From Nematostella vectensis (taxonomy: Eukaryota > Cnidaria > Anthozoa > Actiniaria > Edwardsiidae), in contig NC_064038.1 in the NCBI RefSeq assembly GCF_932526225.1, positions 17,659,075 to 17,723,074 on the forward strand: a stretch of 64,000 bases of DNA, written 5' to 3'. Every line of letters begins with the position of its first letter. Position 1 is the first letter of the stretch. The position numbers were made by a program, and so were the translations under genes. Below the pieces are notes generated by a model. That model did no database searches. It had not been told where the DNA came from and was given only the letters and a program-made list of their open reading frames with translations. Below are positions 1 through 13,900 of the stretch, in pieces.

Positions 1-1163
1 TGGACATGGCAATCTTACTATCACTTACAGGGACGTGGACATGGCAATCTTACTATCACTTACAGGGACGTGGACATGGCAATCTTACTATCACTTACAG
101 GGACGTGGACGAGGCTATCTTACTATCACTTACAGGGACGTGGACGAGGCTATCTTACTATCACTTACAGGGACGTGGACATGGCAATCTTACTATCACT
201 TACAGGGACGTGGACATGGCAATCTTACTATCACTTACAGGGACGTGGACATGGCAATCTTACTATCACTTACAGGGACGTGGACATGGCAATCTTACTA
301 TCACTTACAGGGACGTGGATGAGGCAATCTTACTATCACTTACAGGGACGTGGACGAGGCAATCTTACTATCACTTACAGGGACGTGGATGAGGCAATCT
401 TACTATCACTTACAGGGACGTGGACATGGCAATCTTACTATCACTTACAGGGACGTGGACATGGCAATCTTACTATAACTTACAGGGACGTGGACGAGGC
501 TATCTTACTATCACTTACAGGGACGTGGACATGGCAATCTTACTATCACTTACAGGGACGTGGACATAGCAATCTTACTATCACTTACAGGGACGTGGAC
601 CTGGCAATCTTACTATCACTTACAGGGACGTGGACATGGCAATCTTACTATCACTTACAGGGACGTGGACGAGGCTATCTTACTATCACTTACAGGGACG
701 TGGACATGGCAATCTTACTATCACTTACAGGGACGTGGACATAGCAATCTTACTATCACTTACAGGGACGTGGACATGGCAATCTTACTATCACTTACAG
801 GGACGTGGACATGGCAATCTTACTATCACTTACAGGGACGTGGATGAGGCAATCTTACTATCACTTACAGGGACGTGGACATGGCAATCTTACTATCACT
901 TACAGGGACGTGGACATGGCAATCTTACTATCACTTACAGGGACGTGGACATGGCAATCTTACTATCACTTACAGGGACGTGGACATGGCAATCTTACTA
1001 TCACTTACAGGGACGTGGACGAGGCAATCTTACTATCACTTACAGGGACGTGGATGAGGCAATCTTACTATCACTTACAGGGACGTGGACATGGCAATCT
1101 TACTATCACTTACAGGGACGTGGACATGGCAATCTTACTATAACTTACAGGGACGTGGACAAC
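1..1163. repeat. 35-bp minisatellite, about 33 copies, truncated by the window edge
   Basis: Unit core TTACTATCACTTACAGGGAC, with variable GACATGGCA, GACGAGGCT and GATGAGGCA segments. It lies in AP3B intron 12 and starts at base 1, so the array continues to the left. All frames stay open across it, producing spurious ORFs. Confidence 0.97.
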
Positions 1164-1374
1164 AGGAATACAATAGTAGGGTCACAGCAGCATTTTATTG
1201 CCAACCTCTCTCGATTATTTGCCTTATATCTAGTGTTAGCTGCATTTTTTGGTTATTCAGGCAGCTGTTGGCTAATTGTCAACAATAATTTACACCGGAC
1301 GGAAAGCTTCTCCTTACCTGAAACTCCCTTAAGATTGTACCAATACTTGTTTCTCCAGCAACATTTGTTAGAAT

Positions 1375-1830
1375 CTCAAGCTGATGAATGGCAAATTTGG
1401 AAGAAATTAAGTGAATACAGAAACAATGAGAAATTGCTTTAAATATTTTAAAGCAGACTTTGCCAGATTTCGAAAATTTAGTTTAATATCAACTATGTTA
1501 TTCTTATTTATTTGTTGAACTGCTTTATTAAGCGGCAAACAAAAAACTGAAAGCCAACATGTAAAGCCTTTTTTCATACAAAATGTATTTTTCCATTTTA
1601 ATCTCAAGCTGGTGAATAGCAAATTTTGAAGAAAATAAGTGAATACAAAAAAAGCAATTGTTTTAAATACAATAAAACAGACTTTACCAGATTTTAAAAA
1701 TTTAGTTTCATATCAACTATGTTATTCTTATTTATTTTGTTGAACTGTTTTATTAGGCAGCAAACAAATAAGTGAAAGCAAAGCATCTAAAGCTTTTTTT
1801 CCTACAAAATATATTTTGCCATTCACAATG
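1375..1830. repeat. Diverged tandem duplication, about 228 bp x 2
   Basis: The segment starting CTCAAGCTGATGAATGGC at 1375 recurs, diverged, at 1603 (CTCAAGCTGGTGAATAGC). Both are followed by AT-rich sequence and a shared TATCAACTATGTTATTCTTA stretch. The rest of 1164-1914 is AT-rich intron with nothing else recognisable. Confidence 0.75.
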
Positions 1831-1914
1831 AAATTAAAATAATAATGCACCAACAAGCCAGATTTTATTTGTAAAATAAGTTTTTACCCCTAAAATATTA
1901 CCATCAACACTAAC

Positions 1915-1986
1915 CTTGAGCAGGCGAATATGGGTGGGATCACTTGAGTGTACAAAGAAGCTTTTCAAGTATGGCTCAAATGTCCC
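1915..1986 (-). CDS. AP3B: AP3B exon 12
   Basis: 72 nt encoding [20 protein letters not shown] and then RLLK. The acceptor is TTTGTAG and the donor is AAG/GTTAGT. This is the last exon in the window. The next exon should encode the equivalent of EILTNLANE and was not found in 1-1914. Confidence 0.92.
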
Positions 1987-4900
1987 CTACAAATGAGTAT
2001 AAGAACATCCAGAAGTAAGAATAAGAAACACAAGAAGTAAGAAAGACATAGATGACAGTTCACGCAAAAAATCATGGCTTCATTAGCATACCATTTTAAT
2101 CCATCTCGGAGTGCACGGCTTCCCTTATGTGAGTGCAAGGCTTCCCTTATGTGAGTGCACAGCTTCCCTTATGTGAGTGCACGGCTTCCCTTATGTGAGT
2201 GCAAGGCTTCCCTTATGTGAGTGCACGGCTTCCCTTATGTGAGTGCACGGCTTCCGTTATGTGAGTGCACGGCTTCCCTTATGTGAGTGCACGGCTTCCG
2301 TTATGTGAGTGCAAGGCTTCCCTTATGTGAGTGCACGGCTTCCGTTATGTGAGTGCACGGCTTCCCTTATGTGAGTGCACGGCTTCCCTTATGTGAGTGC
2401 AAGGCTTCCCTTATGTGAGTGCACGGCTTCCGTTATGTGAGTACTCGGCTTCCCTTATGTGAGTGCAAGGCTTCCCTTATGTGAGTGCAAGGCTTCCCTT
2501 ATGTGAGTGCACGGCTTCCCTTATGTGAGTGCACGGCTTTCCTTATGTGAGTGCACGGCTTCCCTTATGTGAGTATGTGAGTGCACAGCTTCCCTTATGT
2601 GAGTACTCAGCTTCCCTTATGTGAGTGCACGGCTTCCCTTATGTGAGTGCAAGGCTTCCCTTATGTGAGTGCACGGCTTCCCTTATGTGAGTGCACGGCT
2701 TCCCTTATGTGAGTACTCGGCTTCCCTTATGTGAGTGCAAGGCTTCCCTTATGTGAGTGCAAGGCTTCCCTTATGTGAGTGCACGGCTTCCCTTATGTGA
2801 GTGCACGGCTTCCCTTATGTGAGTGCACGGCTTCCCTTATGTGAGTGCACGGCTTTCCTTATGTGAGTGCACGGCTTCCCTTATGTGAGTGCACAGCTTC
2901 CCTTATGTGAGTACTCGGCTTCCCTTATGTGAGTGCACGGCTTCCCTTATGTGAGTGCAAGGCTTCCCTTATGTGAGTGCACGGCTTCCCTTATGTGAGT
3001 GCACGGCTTCCCTTATGTGAGTGCAAGGCTTCCCTTATGTGAGTGCACGGCTTCCCTTATGTGAGTGCACGGCTTCCCTTATGTGAGTGCACGGCTTCCC
3101 TTATGTGAGTACTCGGCTTCCCTTATGTGAGTGCACGGCTTTCCTTATGTGAGTGCACGGCTTCCCTTATGTGAGTACTCGGCTTCCCTTATGTGAGTGC
3201 ACGGCTTCCCTTATGTGAGTACTCGGCTTCCCTTATGTGAGTGCACGGCTTCCCTTATGTGAGTGCACGGCTTCCCTTATGTGAGTGCAAGGCTTCCCTT
3301 ATGTGAGTGCACGGCTTTCCTTATGTGAGTGCACGGCTTCCCTTATGTGAGTGCACAGCTTCCCTTATGTGAGTACTCGGCTTCCCTTATGTGAGTGCAC
3401 GGCTTCCCTTATGTGAGTGCAAGGCTTCCCTTATGTGAGTGCACGGCTTCCCTTATGTGAGTGCACGGCTTCCCTTATGTGAGTACTCGGCTTCCCTTAT
3501 GTGAGTACTCGGCTTTCCTTATGTGAGTGCACGGCTTCCCTTATGTGAGTGCACGGCTTCCCTTATGTGAGTACTCGGCTTTCCTTATGTGAGTGCACGG
3601 CTTTCCTTATGTGAGTGCACGGCTTCCCTTATGTGAGTGCACGGCTTCCGTTATGTGAGTACTCGGCTTCCCTTATGTGAGTGCACGGCTTCCCTTATGT
3701 GAGTGCACGGCTTCCGTTATGTAAGTGCACGGCTTCCCTTATGTGAGTGCACGGCTTCCCTTATGTGAGTGCACGGCTTCCCTTATGTGAGTACTCGGCT
3801 TCCCTTATGTGAGTGCACGGCTTCCCTTATGTGAGTGCACGGCTTCCCTTATGTGAGTGCACGGCTTCCGTTATGTGAGTGCACGGCTTCCCTTATGTGA
3901 GTGCACGGCTTCCCTTATGTGAGTGCACGGCTTCCCTTATGTGAGTACTCGGCTTCCCTTATGTGAGTGCACGGCTTCCCTTATGTGAGTGCACGGCTTC
4001 CCTTATGTGAGTACTCGGCTTCCCTTATGTGAGTACTCGGCTTTCCTTATGTGAGTGCACGGCTTCCCTTATGTGAGTGCACGGCTTCCCTTATGTGAGT
4101 ACTCGGCTTCCGTTATGTGAGTACTCGGCTTTCCTTATGTGAGTACTCGGCTTTCCTTATGTGAGTGCACGGCTTCCCTTATGTGAGTGCACGGCTTCCC
4201 TTATGTGAGTGCAAGGCTTCCCTTATGTGAGTGCACGGCTTCCCTTATGTGAGTGCACGGCTTCCGTTATGTGAGTGCACAGCTTCCCTTATGTGAGTGC
4301 ACGGCTTCCGTTATGTGAGTACTCGGCTTCCCTTATGTGAGTGCACGGCTTCCCTTATGTGAGTGCACGGCTTCCCTTATGTGAGTGCACGGCTTCCCTT
4401 ATGTGAGTGCACGGCTTCCGTTATGTAAGTGCACGGCTTCCCTTATGTGAGTGCACGGCTTCCGTTATGTAAGTGCACGGCTTCCCTTATGTGAGTGCAC
4501 AGCTTCCCTTATGTGAGTGCACGGCTTCCGTTATGTGAGTGCACGGCTTCCGTTATGTGAGTGCAAGGCTTCCCTTATGTGAGTGCACGGCTTCCCTTAT
4601 GTGAGTGCACGGCTTCCCTTATGTGAGTGCACGGCTTCCCTTATGTGAGTGCACGGCTTCCCTTATGTGAGTGCACGGCTTCCGTTATGTGAGTGCACGG
4701 CTTCCCTTATGTGAGTGCACGGCTCCCGTTATGTGAGTACTCGGCTTCCCTTATGTGAGTGCACGGCTTCCCTTATGTGAGTGCACGGCTTCCGTTATGT
4801 AAGTGCACGGCTTCCCTTATGTGAGTGCACGGCTTCCCTTATGTGAGTGCACGGCTTCCCTTATGTGAGTGCACGGCTTCCGTTATGTAAGTGCACGGCT

Positions 4901-7900
4901 TCCCTTATGTGAGTGCACGGCTTCCGTTATGTAAGTGCACGGCTTCCCTTATGTGAGTGCACAGCTTCCCTTATGTGAGTGCACGGCTTCCGTTATGTGA
5001 GTACTCGGCTTCCCTTATGTGAGTGCACGGCTTCCCTTATGTGAGTGCAAGGCTTCCGTTATGTGAGTGCACGGCTTCCCTTATGTGAGTGCACGGCTTC
5101 CCTTATGTGAGTGCAAGGCTTCCGCTATGTGAGCTGGAGTTTTCTGGAGTTTTCACAGATACAGTAGCGGACGGATCATGTGTAATGATGAGAATAAGAA
5201 GAACAAGTAAGAAAGACATGAATAGCAGACGGATCATGTATAATGATGAGAATAAGAAGAACAAGTAAGAAAGACATGGATAGCAGACGGATCATGTATA
5301 ATGATGAGAATAAGAAGAACAAGTAAGAAAGACATGGATAGCAGACGGATCATGTATAATGATGAGAATAAGAAGAACAAGTAAGAAAGACATGGATAGC
5401 AGATGGATCATGTGTAATGATGAGAATAAGAAGAACAAGTAAGAAAGACATGGATAGCAGACGGATCATGTATAATGATGAGAATAAGAAGAACAAGTAA
5501 GAAAGACATGGATAGCAGATGGATCATGTATAATGATGATACCTTTCGAGTGGAAGACATGGTAGCTATGTTGCTTAACACCACTGTCTGCACTTCCCTA
5601 GAGTAAAAAAATTTGATATGACATGAATAAATTGTAATTTAATACAACAGGAACAAATTGTCATTTGATACAACATGAACAAATTGTAAATTGTGAAATT
5701 TATTGAGTATGGTACATGAATCAAACCTCTTTTCTTCAATCTTTTCAACAGTGGAACATGTAGACTGGTATCTTTACCTGTGCCCTCGCAAAAGCTTGAC
5801 AAGAGCTCTGGCAACAATTGTGACTTCGTTAGCAGGTGCGCAGTGGTGGTACAGCCTTGCGACAGCCATCACAACCTGGAACAGGCACTACTGTAAGCAC
5901 ATACGAATAAAAGTGAACTAACAAATAAATTAAGAATAAACTTAATAAATTAAGGATACTAAACAGACCTCTTACCTCTAAAGCACTGCAAAACTTATTA
6001 TACTTGGTACATCACAAAGCAAAAATTGCGCTCATATTATAGTAAAACTAAACTGAGAAATGTATTAAGGCGACTCACTACAGTACCAGAAGTTCGACAC
6101 CTCTCCAATTTGCACTTTTGCTACACGGGCGCATTGCACTGATTTGTAGGCATAAATGCATAAATGGCATAAACAACAACTTAATCTAATACCAATAATG
6201 CTGCTTCCAGATCGCAAGTTTCACTGAAATAAATCCATGGAGCTTGAAGATACTGTTGTTTTCCTATTGCGAGGAGATTTTGAAGAATTTTCACATAAGC
6301 GTTTTTGAGAAAATGAAGGATGATGAAGACCACCACAAAACTTTGTCTCGTATTTTGCTTGATATCTATATTCTAAGAATTGATGCCAAAACCGATTGAA
6401 AGTTATTTACATCTCTAAATTTCTTTCTTACAACGTTGGATGATGCCTCGCCATCTTAGAGAGCTACCACTTCATTTGGCGCTGCAAAAATAAAAATGCA
6501 TCTCATATCAAATCCAAACGTACATTTTTTTTCTAGATCACTGACCGAATACAATCATTTGATCAAAAGCCATACCATGTTAATTTGCGTTTGTCTGAAA
6601 AGATTCGGAAATGTGACGAAGTGTGATCACATTCCATTTTGCACTCTAGACAATAGCTATAGTAAACGACCAAAAGATAAAGTTTTGAGAAAAAAGTTGT
6701 TGTTTAGGTTCAATAAAACGATATGAAGGAGGTTTTCAATGATCCCTCAATTAACACAGCGTGCTTATAAATCATCAAAGTATTCGGTCAGTGTCTTGAC
6801 AAAAATTGGACGTGGGGATTGGACACATTTTTATTGTTTATCGGTTTTGGCATCAATTCTTAGAATATTAGTATCAAGCAAAATAAGAGACAAGTAGGTT
6901 GTCAAATTTACCTTTTTGGACGAAGTTTTGTGGTGGTCTAAATAATACAGGTTAATATTGTATGCATTAAATCTGTAAAATCAACATCCTTTATTTTCTC
7001 AAAAAAGCTTATGTGGTAGATTTTTTTAAGTCTCCTAGCAATTTGAAAAAAATATTAAGCTCCATGGATTTATTTTGGTGAAACTTGCGATCTGGAAGCA
7101 GCATTATTGGTATTAGATTAGGTAGTTTGACGTCATATCTTGGAGAGACCACGCCCTACCTTGAGATATTTCAGCATATATGAAAATTTATGCCTACAAA
7201 TCAGTGCAATGCGCCCGTGTAGCAAAAGCGCAAATTGGAGAGGTGTCGAACTTCTGGTACTGTAGTGAGTCGCCTTAGACTGAGAAATGAATTATTTTTG
7301 TATTTCTACTTACTGCATATAGGGTCTGTATGATTTAAACTATGATAATGTAAGGCTGAGGTTATCTTCATCTTTCAATTCCATGCATCTGAATTTGAAT
7401 ACTAAGTATGAAGTCCTGAGTCCAATTTTAGATAATATAGTAAGTCATCCATAACTCATTTCTTTCCACTGTAAGGCAATGGCACAATTGAATGCAGATA
7501 AAACACACAAGAGGGTGCAAAGAGGCATGCAATGATATCCCAATTAAAATATTTAAAAAAAAAACAGTTGAATGTGTGATAGTTCATTAGCAGACATGGA
7601 TCTATCTACATAATCCTAGTACAATGGATAACACTTCAGCAGAACTTACAGATGCATTCCTGCTCTGCAGTAGTGGCTTACAAGTCCTGAGTAGAAGCCT
7701 GTGGTCAGGGTCCATAATGTAAGGGTGTTTTTTCTCTGGTTTTGGCTTATCTTCATCATTATCATTATCATCAGCCTCACTACTATCTGACTTGGCATAA
7801 AATTCTTCCCCTGTTCCATTTTGTTCCTGTAACAAAGTTTGGGCAAATAATACATTACTTTTCATTTGAGATCATGACTCTTTAACCGGTGGATGAAGGC

Positions 7901-10900
7901 CTTGCTAAGTCCAAAGCTCTTATACTTTAAACTGTGTCTGTCAATGTTTAACTCAGATAAAAAACAACACATTCTATCTTAAAAATGCAAACAATATTAC
8001 TGCCACAACTGCTGCACATCAAGAATCAAAAATCAAAGAAACAGCTGAATCTGTTGGATTGAGTTATTTAGTAGGCTGAATCTGTTGGATTGAGTTATTT
8101 AGTAGGCTGAATCTGTTGGATTGAGTTATTTAGTAGGCTGAATCTGTTGGATTGAGTTATTTAGTAGGCTGAATCTGTTGGATTGAGTTATTTAGTAGGC
8201 TGAATCTGTTGGATTGAGTTATTTAGTAGGCTGAATCTGTTGGATTGAGTTATTTAGTAGGCTGAATCTGTTGGATTGAGTTATTTAGTAGGCTGAATAT
8301 GCTGGCCAGTCAGCAGACAAATTCAGGAACAAACCTGGTGATGTTAGGCAATATGGCTTATAACAAACCTGGTGATGTTAGGCAATATGGCTTATAACAA
8401 ACCTGGTGATGTTAGGCAATATGGCTTATAACAAACCTGGTGATGTCAGGCAATATGGCTTATAACAAACCTGGTGATGTAAGGCAATATGGCTTATAAC
8501 AAACCTGGTGATGTCAGGCAATATGGCTTATAACAAACCTGGTGATGTTAGGCAATATGGCTTATAACAAACCTGGTGATGTAAGGCAATATGGCTTATA
8601 ACAAACCTGGTGATGTTAGGCAATATGGCTTATAACAAACCTGGTGATGTTAGGCAATATGGCTTATAACAAACCTGGTGATGTTAGGCAATATGGCTTA
8701 TAACAAACCTGGTGATGTTAGGCAATATGGCTTATAACAAACCTGGTGATGTTAGGCAATATGGCTTATAACAAACCTGGTGATGTTAGGCAATATGGCT
8801 TATAACAAACCTGGTGATGTTAGGCAATATGGCTTATAACAAACCTGGTGATGTTAGGCAATATGGCTTATAACAAACCTGGTGATGTCAGGCAATATGG
8901 CTTATAACAAACCTGGTGATGTTAGGCAATATGGCTTATAACAAACCTGGTGATGTTAGGCAATATGGCTTATAACAAACCTGGTGATGTTAGGCAATAT
9001 GGCTTATAACAAACCTGGTGATGTTAGGCAATATGGCTTATAACAAACCTGGCGATGTTAGGCAATATGGCTTATAACAAACCTGGTGATGTTAAGCAAT
9101 ATGGCTTATAACAAACCTGGTGATGTTAGGCAATATGGCTTATAACAAACCTGGTGATGTTAGGCAATATGGCTTATAACAAACCTGGTGATGTTAGGCA
9201 ATATGGCTTATAACAAACCTGGTGATGTTAGGCAATATGGCTTATAACAAACCTGGTGATGTTAGGCAATATGGCTTATAACAAACCTGGTGATGTTAGG
9301 CAATATGGCTTATAACAAACCTGGTGATGTTAGGCAATATGGCATATAACAAACCTGGTGATGTTAGGCAATATGGCTTATAACAAACCTGGTGATGTTA
9401 GGCAATATGGCTTATAACAAACCTGGCGATGTTAGGCAATATGGCTTATAACAAACCTGGCGATGTTAGGCAATATGGCTTATAACAAACCTGGTGATGT
9501 TAGGCAATATGGCTTATAACAAACCTGGTGATGTTAGGCAATATGGCTTATAACAAACCTGGTGATGTTAGGCAATATGGCTTATAACAAACCTGGTGAT
9601 GTTAGGCAATATGGCTTATAACAAACCTGGTGATGTTAGGCAATATGGCATATAACAAACCTGGTGATGTTAGGCAATATGGCTTATAACAAACCTGGTG
9701 ATGTTAGGCAATATGGCTTATAACAAACCTGGTGATGTTAGGCAATATGGCTTATAACAAACCTGGTGATGTTAGGCAATATGGCTTATAACAAACCTGG
9801 TGATGTTAGGCAATATGGCTTATAACAAACCTGGTGATGTTAGGCAATATGGCTTATAACAAACCTGGTGATGTTAGGCAATATGGCTTATAACAAACCT
9901 GGTGATGTTAGGCAATATGGCTTATAACAAACCTGGTGATGTTAGGCAATATGGCTTATAACAAACCCGGTGATGTTAGGCAATATGGCTTATAACAAAC
10001 CTGGTGATGTTAGGCAATATGGCTTATAACAAACCTGGTGATGTTAGGCAATATGGCTTATAACAAACCTGGTGATGTTAGGCAATATGGCTTATAACAA
10101 ACCTGGTGATGTTAGGCAATATGGCTTATAACAAACCTGGTGATGTTAGGCAATATGGCTTATAACAATCCCTAACTAAAAACCATCAAACATGTGCATG
10201 CCACATGAATGTGAATATGTCAAAGGCAAGTTGAGTTTATAGTCAGCACACATTCAAACAAGACCATAACACAAAGGTTTTCATTTTTCAAGGTACACGG
10301 GGAGACTAGTTTCAAGTTTAAGTTCATAAGATCAAATTACACGGCTACAAAGAACAAAGCCTTAAATAAGCCACAGACTTTTATCTAAAATTAAGCAGGG
10401 CAACAGACTATAAGTACAAGCTTAAAATAGTCCACAGCCTTAAATAAGCAGGGCCACAGACTTGGTTGGGTATTTCGATTTGATCTAAGGGACCTGCAGA
10501 TACCGCTGACTTGGTTGGGTATTTTGATTTGATCTAAGGGACCTGTAGATACCACAGACTTGGTTGGGTATTTTGATTTGATCTAAGGGACCTGTAGATA
10601 CCACAGACTTGGTTGGGTATTTTGATTTGATCTAAGGGACCTGCAGATACCGCTGACTTGGTTGGGTATTTTGATTTGATCTAAGGGACCTGCAGATACC
10701 GCTGACTTGGTTGGGTATTTTGATTTGATCTAAGGGACCTGCAGATACCGCTGACTTGATTGGAAAAAGATTTTTTATTATTTACCTTCATTAGAAGAAA
10801 AATCTAGTCACAAATGTGATCATTAGTCTCTTACTGTAAGAAGTACAGTACACACTGAACGTATTTTAACATTTACCAACGTGGATTTGGCGTGGATTAT

Positions 10901-13900
10901 GAGTGGGTTCTGCGTGCGATTCATGCACTTCTACTGCGTGGAAAACTAGTGAGTGGAGTCCACTCACTGCGTGGAATTTTCCTTTGTTATGCAGTTTATT
11001 GTGTGGATAGTAATTGAAGTGTACAGTGGTGGGACCAGAACGCATAATACGAAAACTCAACCCAACGCTTGATTACTCGGATAAGTAAGAGCTCGCTAAC
11101 AACAAAATCGAGATTTCGTAGATATTTACGGAAAACTAGCATCGAAAGCTCTGAAAAGATCCGAAATAAAGTACTAAACAAATTCTACATTTTTGTTAAA
11201 CTTTAACATATAGAGATCGTCTTACTAGCCGCCCATAAAAGCAGATATTATTAAAGAAGAGCGTAACCCGTGTTTAAACCCATACTAAAACAACAACATT
11301 TTGCCGAGAACCCAGTCAAGTGCTCGAATGATCAGAACATTGCCGAATCGCCAAACCTAGTGCAAGTAAATAAACGGCTGTAGATGATTTTTCGCTAACA
11401 ATAAACTTACTTATTTGACTGAATTCTGATAACATACGTGACTTGAGATCAACGAGCAACATGCTCGGGCAAACAACATTGCGCTCCGTTGAGCGTTCGA
11501 AACCAGAAGAAACGTCACTTTTGGGTTTCAGTACGGTACTTAACATTTCCCACACATATCGACGCAAGCTCGATTCCTTATCGATTCCTTCACACGACGC
11601 GGCTTCTTGATTTTTTAGCGTGCCGCAATTGTTGCTTTATTAGCAAGACTTCGTCATGTTTGTTTACGTTAAATTCTTTGACCGGGCTCAGATTACTTTT
11701 TTGTTGTTTTCTAATGAACCTCTATTTCCAAAAGTAATAAAAAGAGATTCAAAAGCCATTTAGACGTATGTTCATAAAGGGTGTCCCCGGGTTTGGTTTT
11801 AGATTTGTCAACTGACTAAAAAAGTCCTTGATGTGAGACATTTCTATTGTCTTCAATCGGCGACATTACGGATTGCAGAATATCAAAGTATAAAAATAAA
11901 CATTGACAGCACAACGACAGGTACACATCAAATAGTGTCAAAAGTCTACTCCTGGCTTAAAATTGGCATGTGAACTACAATGAAGAGTTGAATTCTGCCG
12001 CTTTGATGCCATATAATTCACTAATACAAAACGCTTTTACTGCCGTGTTTGAATTTACATACTAGTAAAACTGAAGTAAAATCATGCGAGAACCGACTTT
12101 ACGAATAGGCAAGCTATTATTGAACAAACTAAACTAGAAACTATATCCTTCTATAGATATACCTCTGAGGCAACAATTGTTTTGAGTAATATTAATGCAC
12201 GACAAGGATGTTCACTTCACCAACTGCACTTTCGTTTTGAGTGCTTGTTAGCGATCACAAACAACCGAACAGGAAAGGTAAACAAGCATATCGGTCTATA
12301 ATACAGTGTTACGGATATATTAACTGCTTAAGATCAGAAGCTACTTTGTCATATCGCGGACAGTGGAAAACCACAAACTGATTTATGTGTCTGTCTACTG
12401 AAACCTCACTTCATATTCATGTCACCTCGAGTCGCCATGTTTGTCTTCCCATTGTTCTAAAATACATCCTCCCCGCTATGTGATAGTCTCTCCGCCAATC
12501 TTTACAGGCAATGTGAATGTCAGCTGTCTTTGTCAGAATTCGTTTGGATTTTAAAAAACTCTAACGTTCAGTTTTAAAGAATTTTTAATTTCGACGTCGC
12601 CATATCTAATTCCCCTCGATCTAAATAGTCATCTTCTTCGCTAATTCTTTGCTAGAAGTCCTTGCTAAAGCATCAGTCTCCATCGGTGATGTCTATAGAG
12701 ACTAACGAAAACATTTGAGCGGAGTTTTATGTGTCTTCAAAGTATTTAATACCAGTCAATGAAACCGCGTAAAATTTAATGTTCTCAAAGTGAACTTCGA
12801 AAACACTTCTTCAAAGGAACGTATTACTGTGTATTGTTTTGAATTCATCATCATCTGGCAAAAAGGTACATTCAATCTTTTAATGAGCAAAGAGATTTCA
12901 GTGCGTGGATCCCAAAGAGGTGCATGGACAAACTGAGTGGACTCAGAATCCACACAAAATCCACTCAGAATCCACGCCGAATCCGCGCGAGGAATGTTAA
13001 AACACATTCAGTCTGTACTGTATGTACCTGCTGATTTGGGTCTAGAAATTGAGTACGCGCATATCTTGTCAGCATGTGGATGACGGTAACTTGACCCCAT
13101 TCGTCAATGTCAACCAGTAGTTGGCACAACTTGCGGTAGTTCTTATGGATGAGGTCAATCCTTTCAGGGCATACCTCCTCAAACGCCATGACGGCACTCC
13201 CGGCAACAAGCTTCAGAGAAAATACATGGATTAGTGAACTATATACCTGATTTCATATACCTACAGGACTACAATCAACAAGCTTCAGAGTAAATAAATG
13301 GATTAGTGAACTATATACCTGATTTCATGTACCTACAGGACTACAATCAACAAGCTTCAGAGTAAATAAATGGATTAGTGAACTATATACCTGATTTCAT
13401 GTACCTACAGGACTACAATCAACAAGCTTCAGAGTAAATAAATGGATTAGTGAACTATATACCTGATTTCATGTACCTACAGGACTACAATCAATACACT
13501 ACAGAGGAAATACAATATCAGCTTAAGAGTGTGTGGTAATATATTCTCACAGTGGTTTTGTCCTTGAGTAGCTTTTCAATCACTTCTATCAGGTACTCTT
13601 TCTGTTCAGGATCCAGGCTGGTATCACACACATAATGAGAATAACATGGGTTTCAGTGAAACATCAAGTATGACATAAAAACAACAAGTTGTAATTAACT
13701 CGGATGATTGTGGCAATAAAGGAAATGTCTCAATTATGAAATTTTCCATGTGCATGATTGAAAAAAGCCTGTGATTTACAGGTTCTCACAGACATTATCT
13801 TAAGTAGTGCCACTGTGTTGCGACAATTATACATCTTTATAAAATAATTGAGATAGTACAGGCACTCTGATTGGTGGGATTGGTCACTTTCATTACATGA

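Noticed and set aside
6-1442. Several 60-270 codon plus-strand ORFs
   Set aside because: They are readings of the 35-bp minisatellite in different frames. The region is an intron of the minus-strand AP3B gene and the peptides have no non-repeat similarity.
2100-5145. CRISPR array
   Set aside because: Repeats are contiguous with no unique spacers, in an intron of a eukaryotic gene.
6496-6726. 76-codon ORF in the palindromic element
   Set aside because: No transposase motifs. Its sequence partly mirrors the opposite arm, as expected of non-coding inverted repeat.
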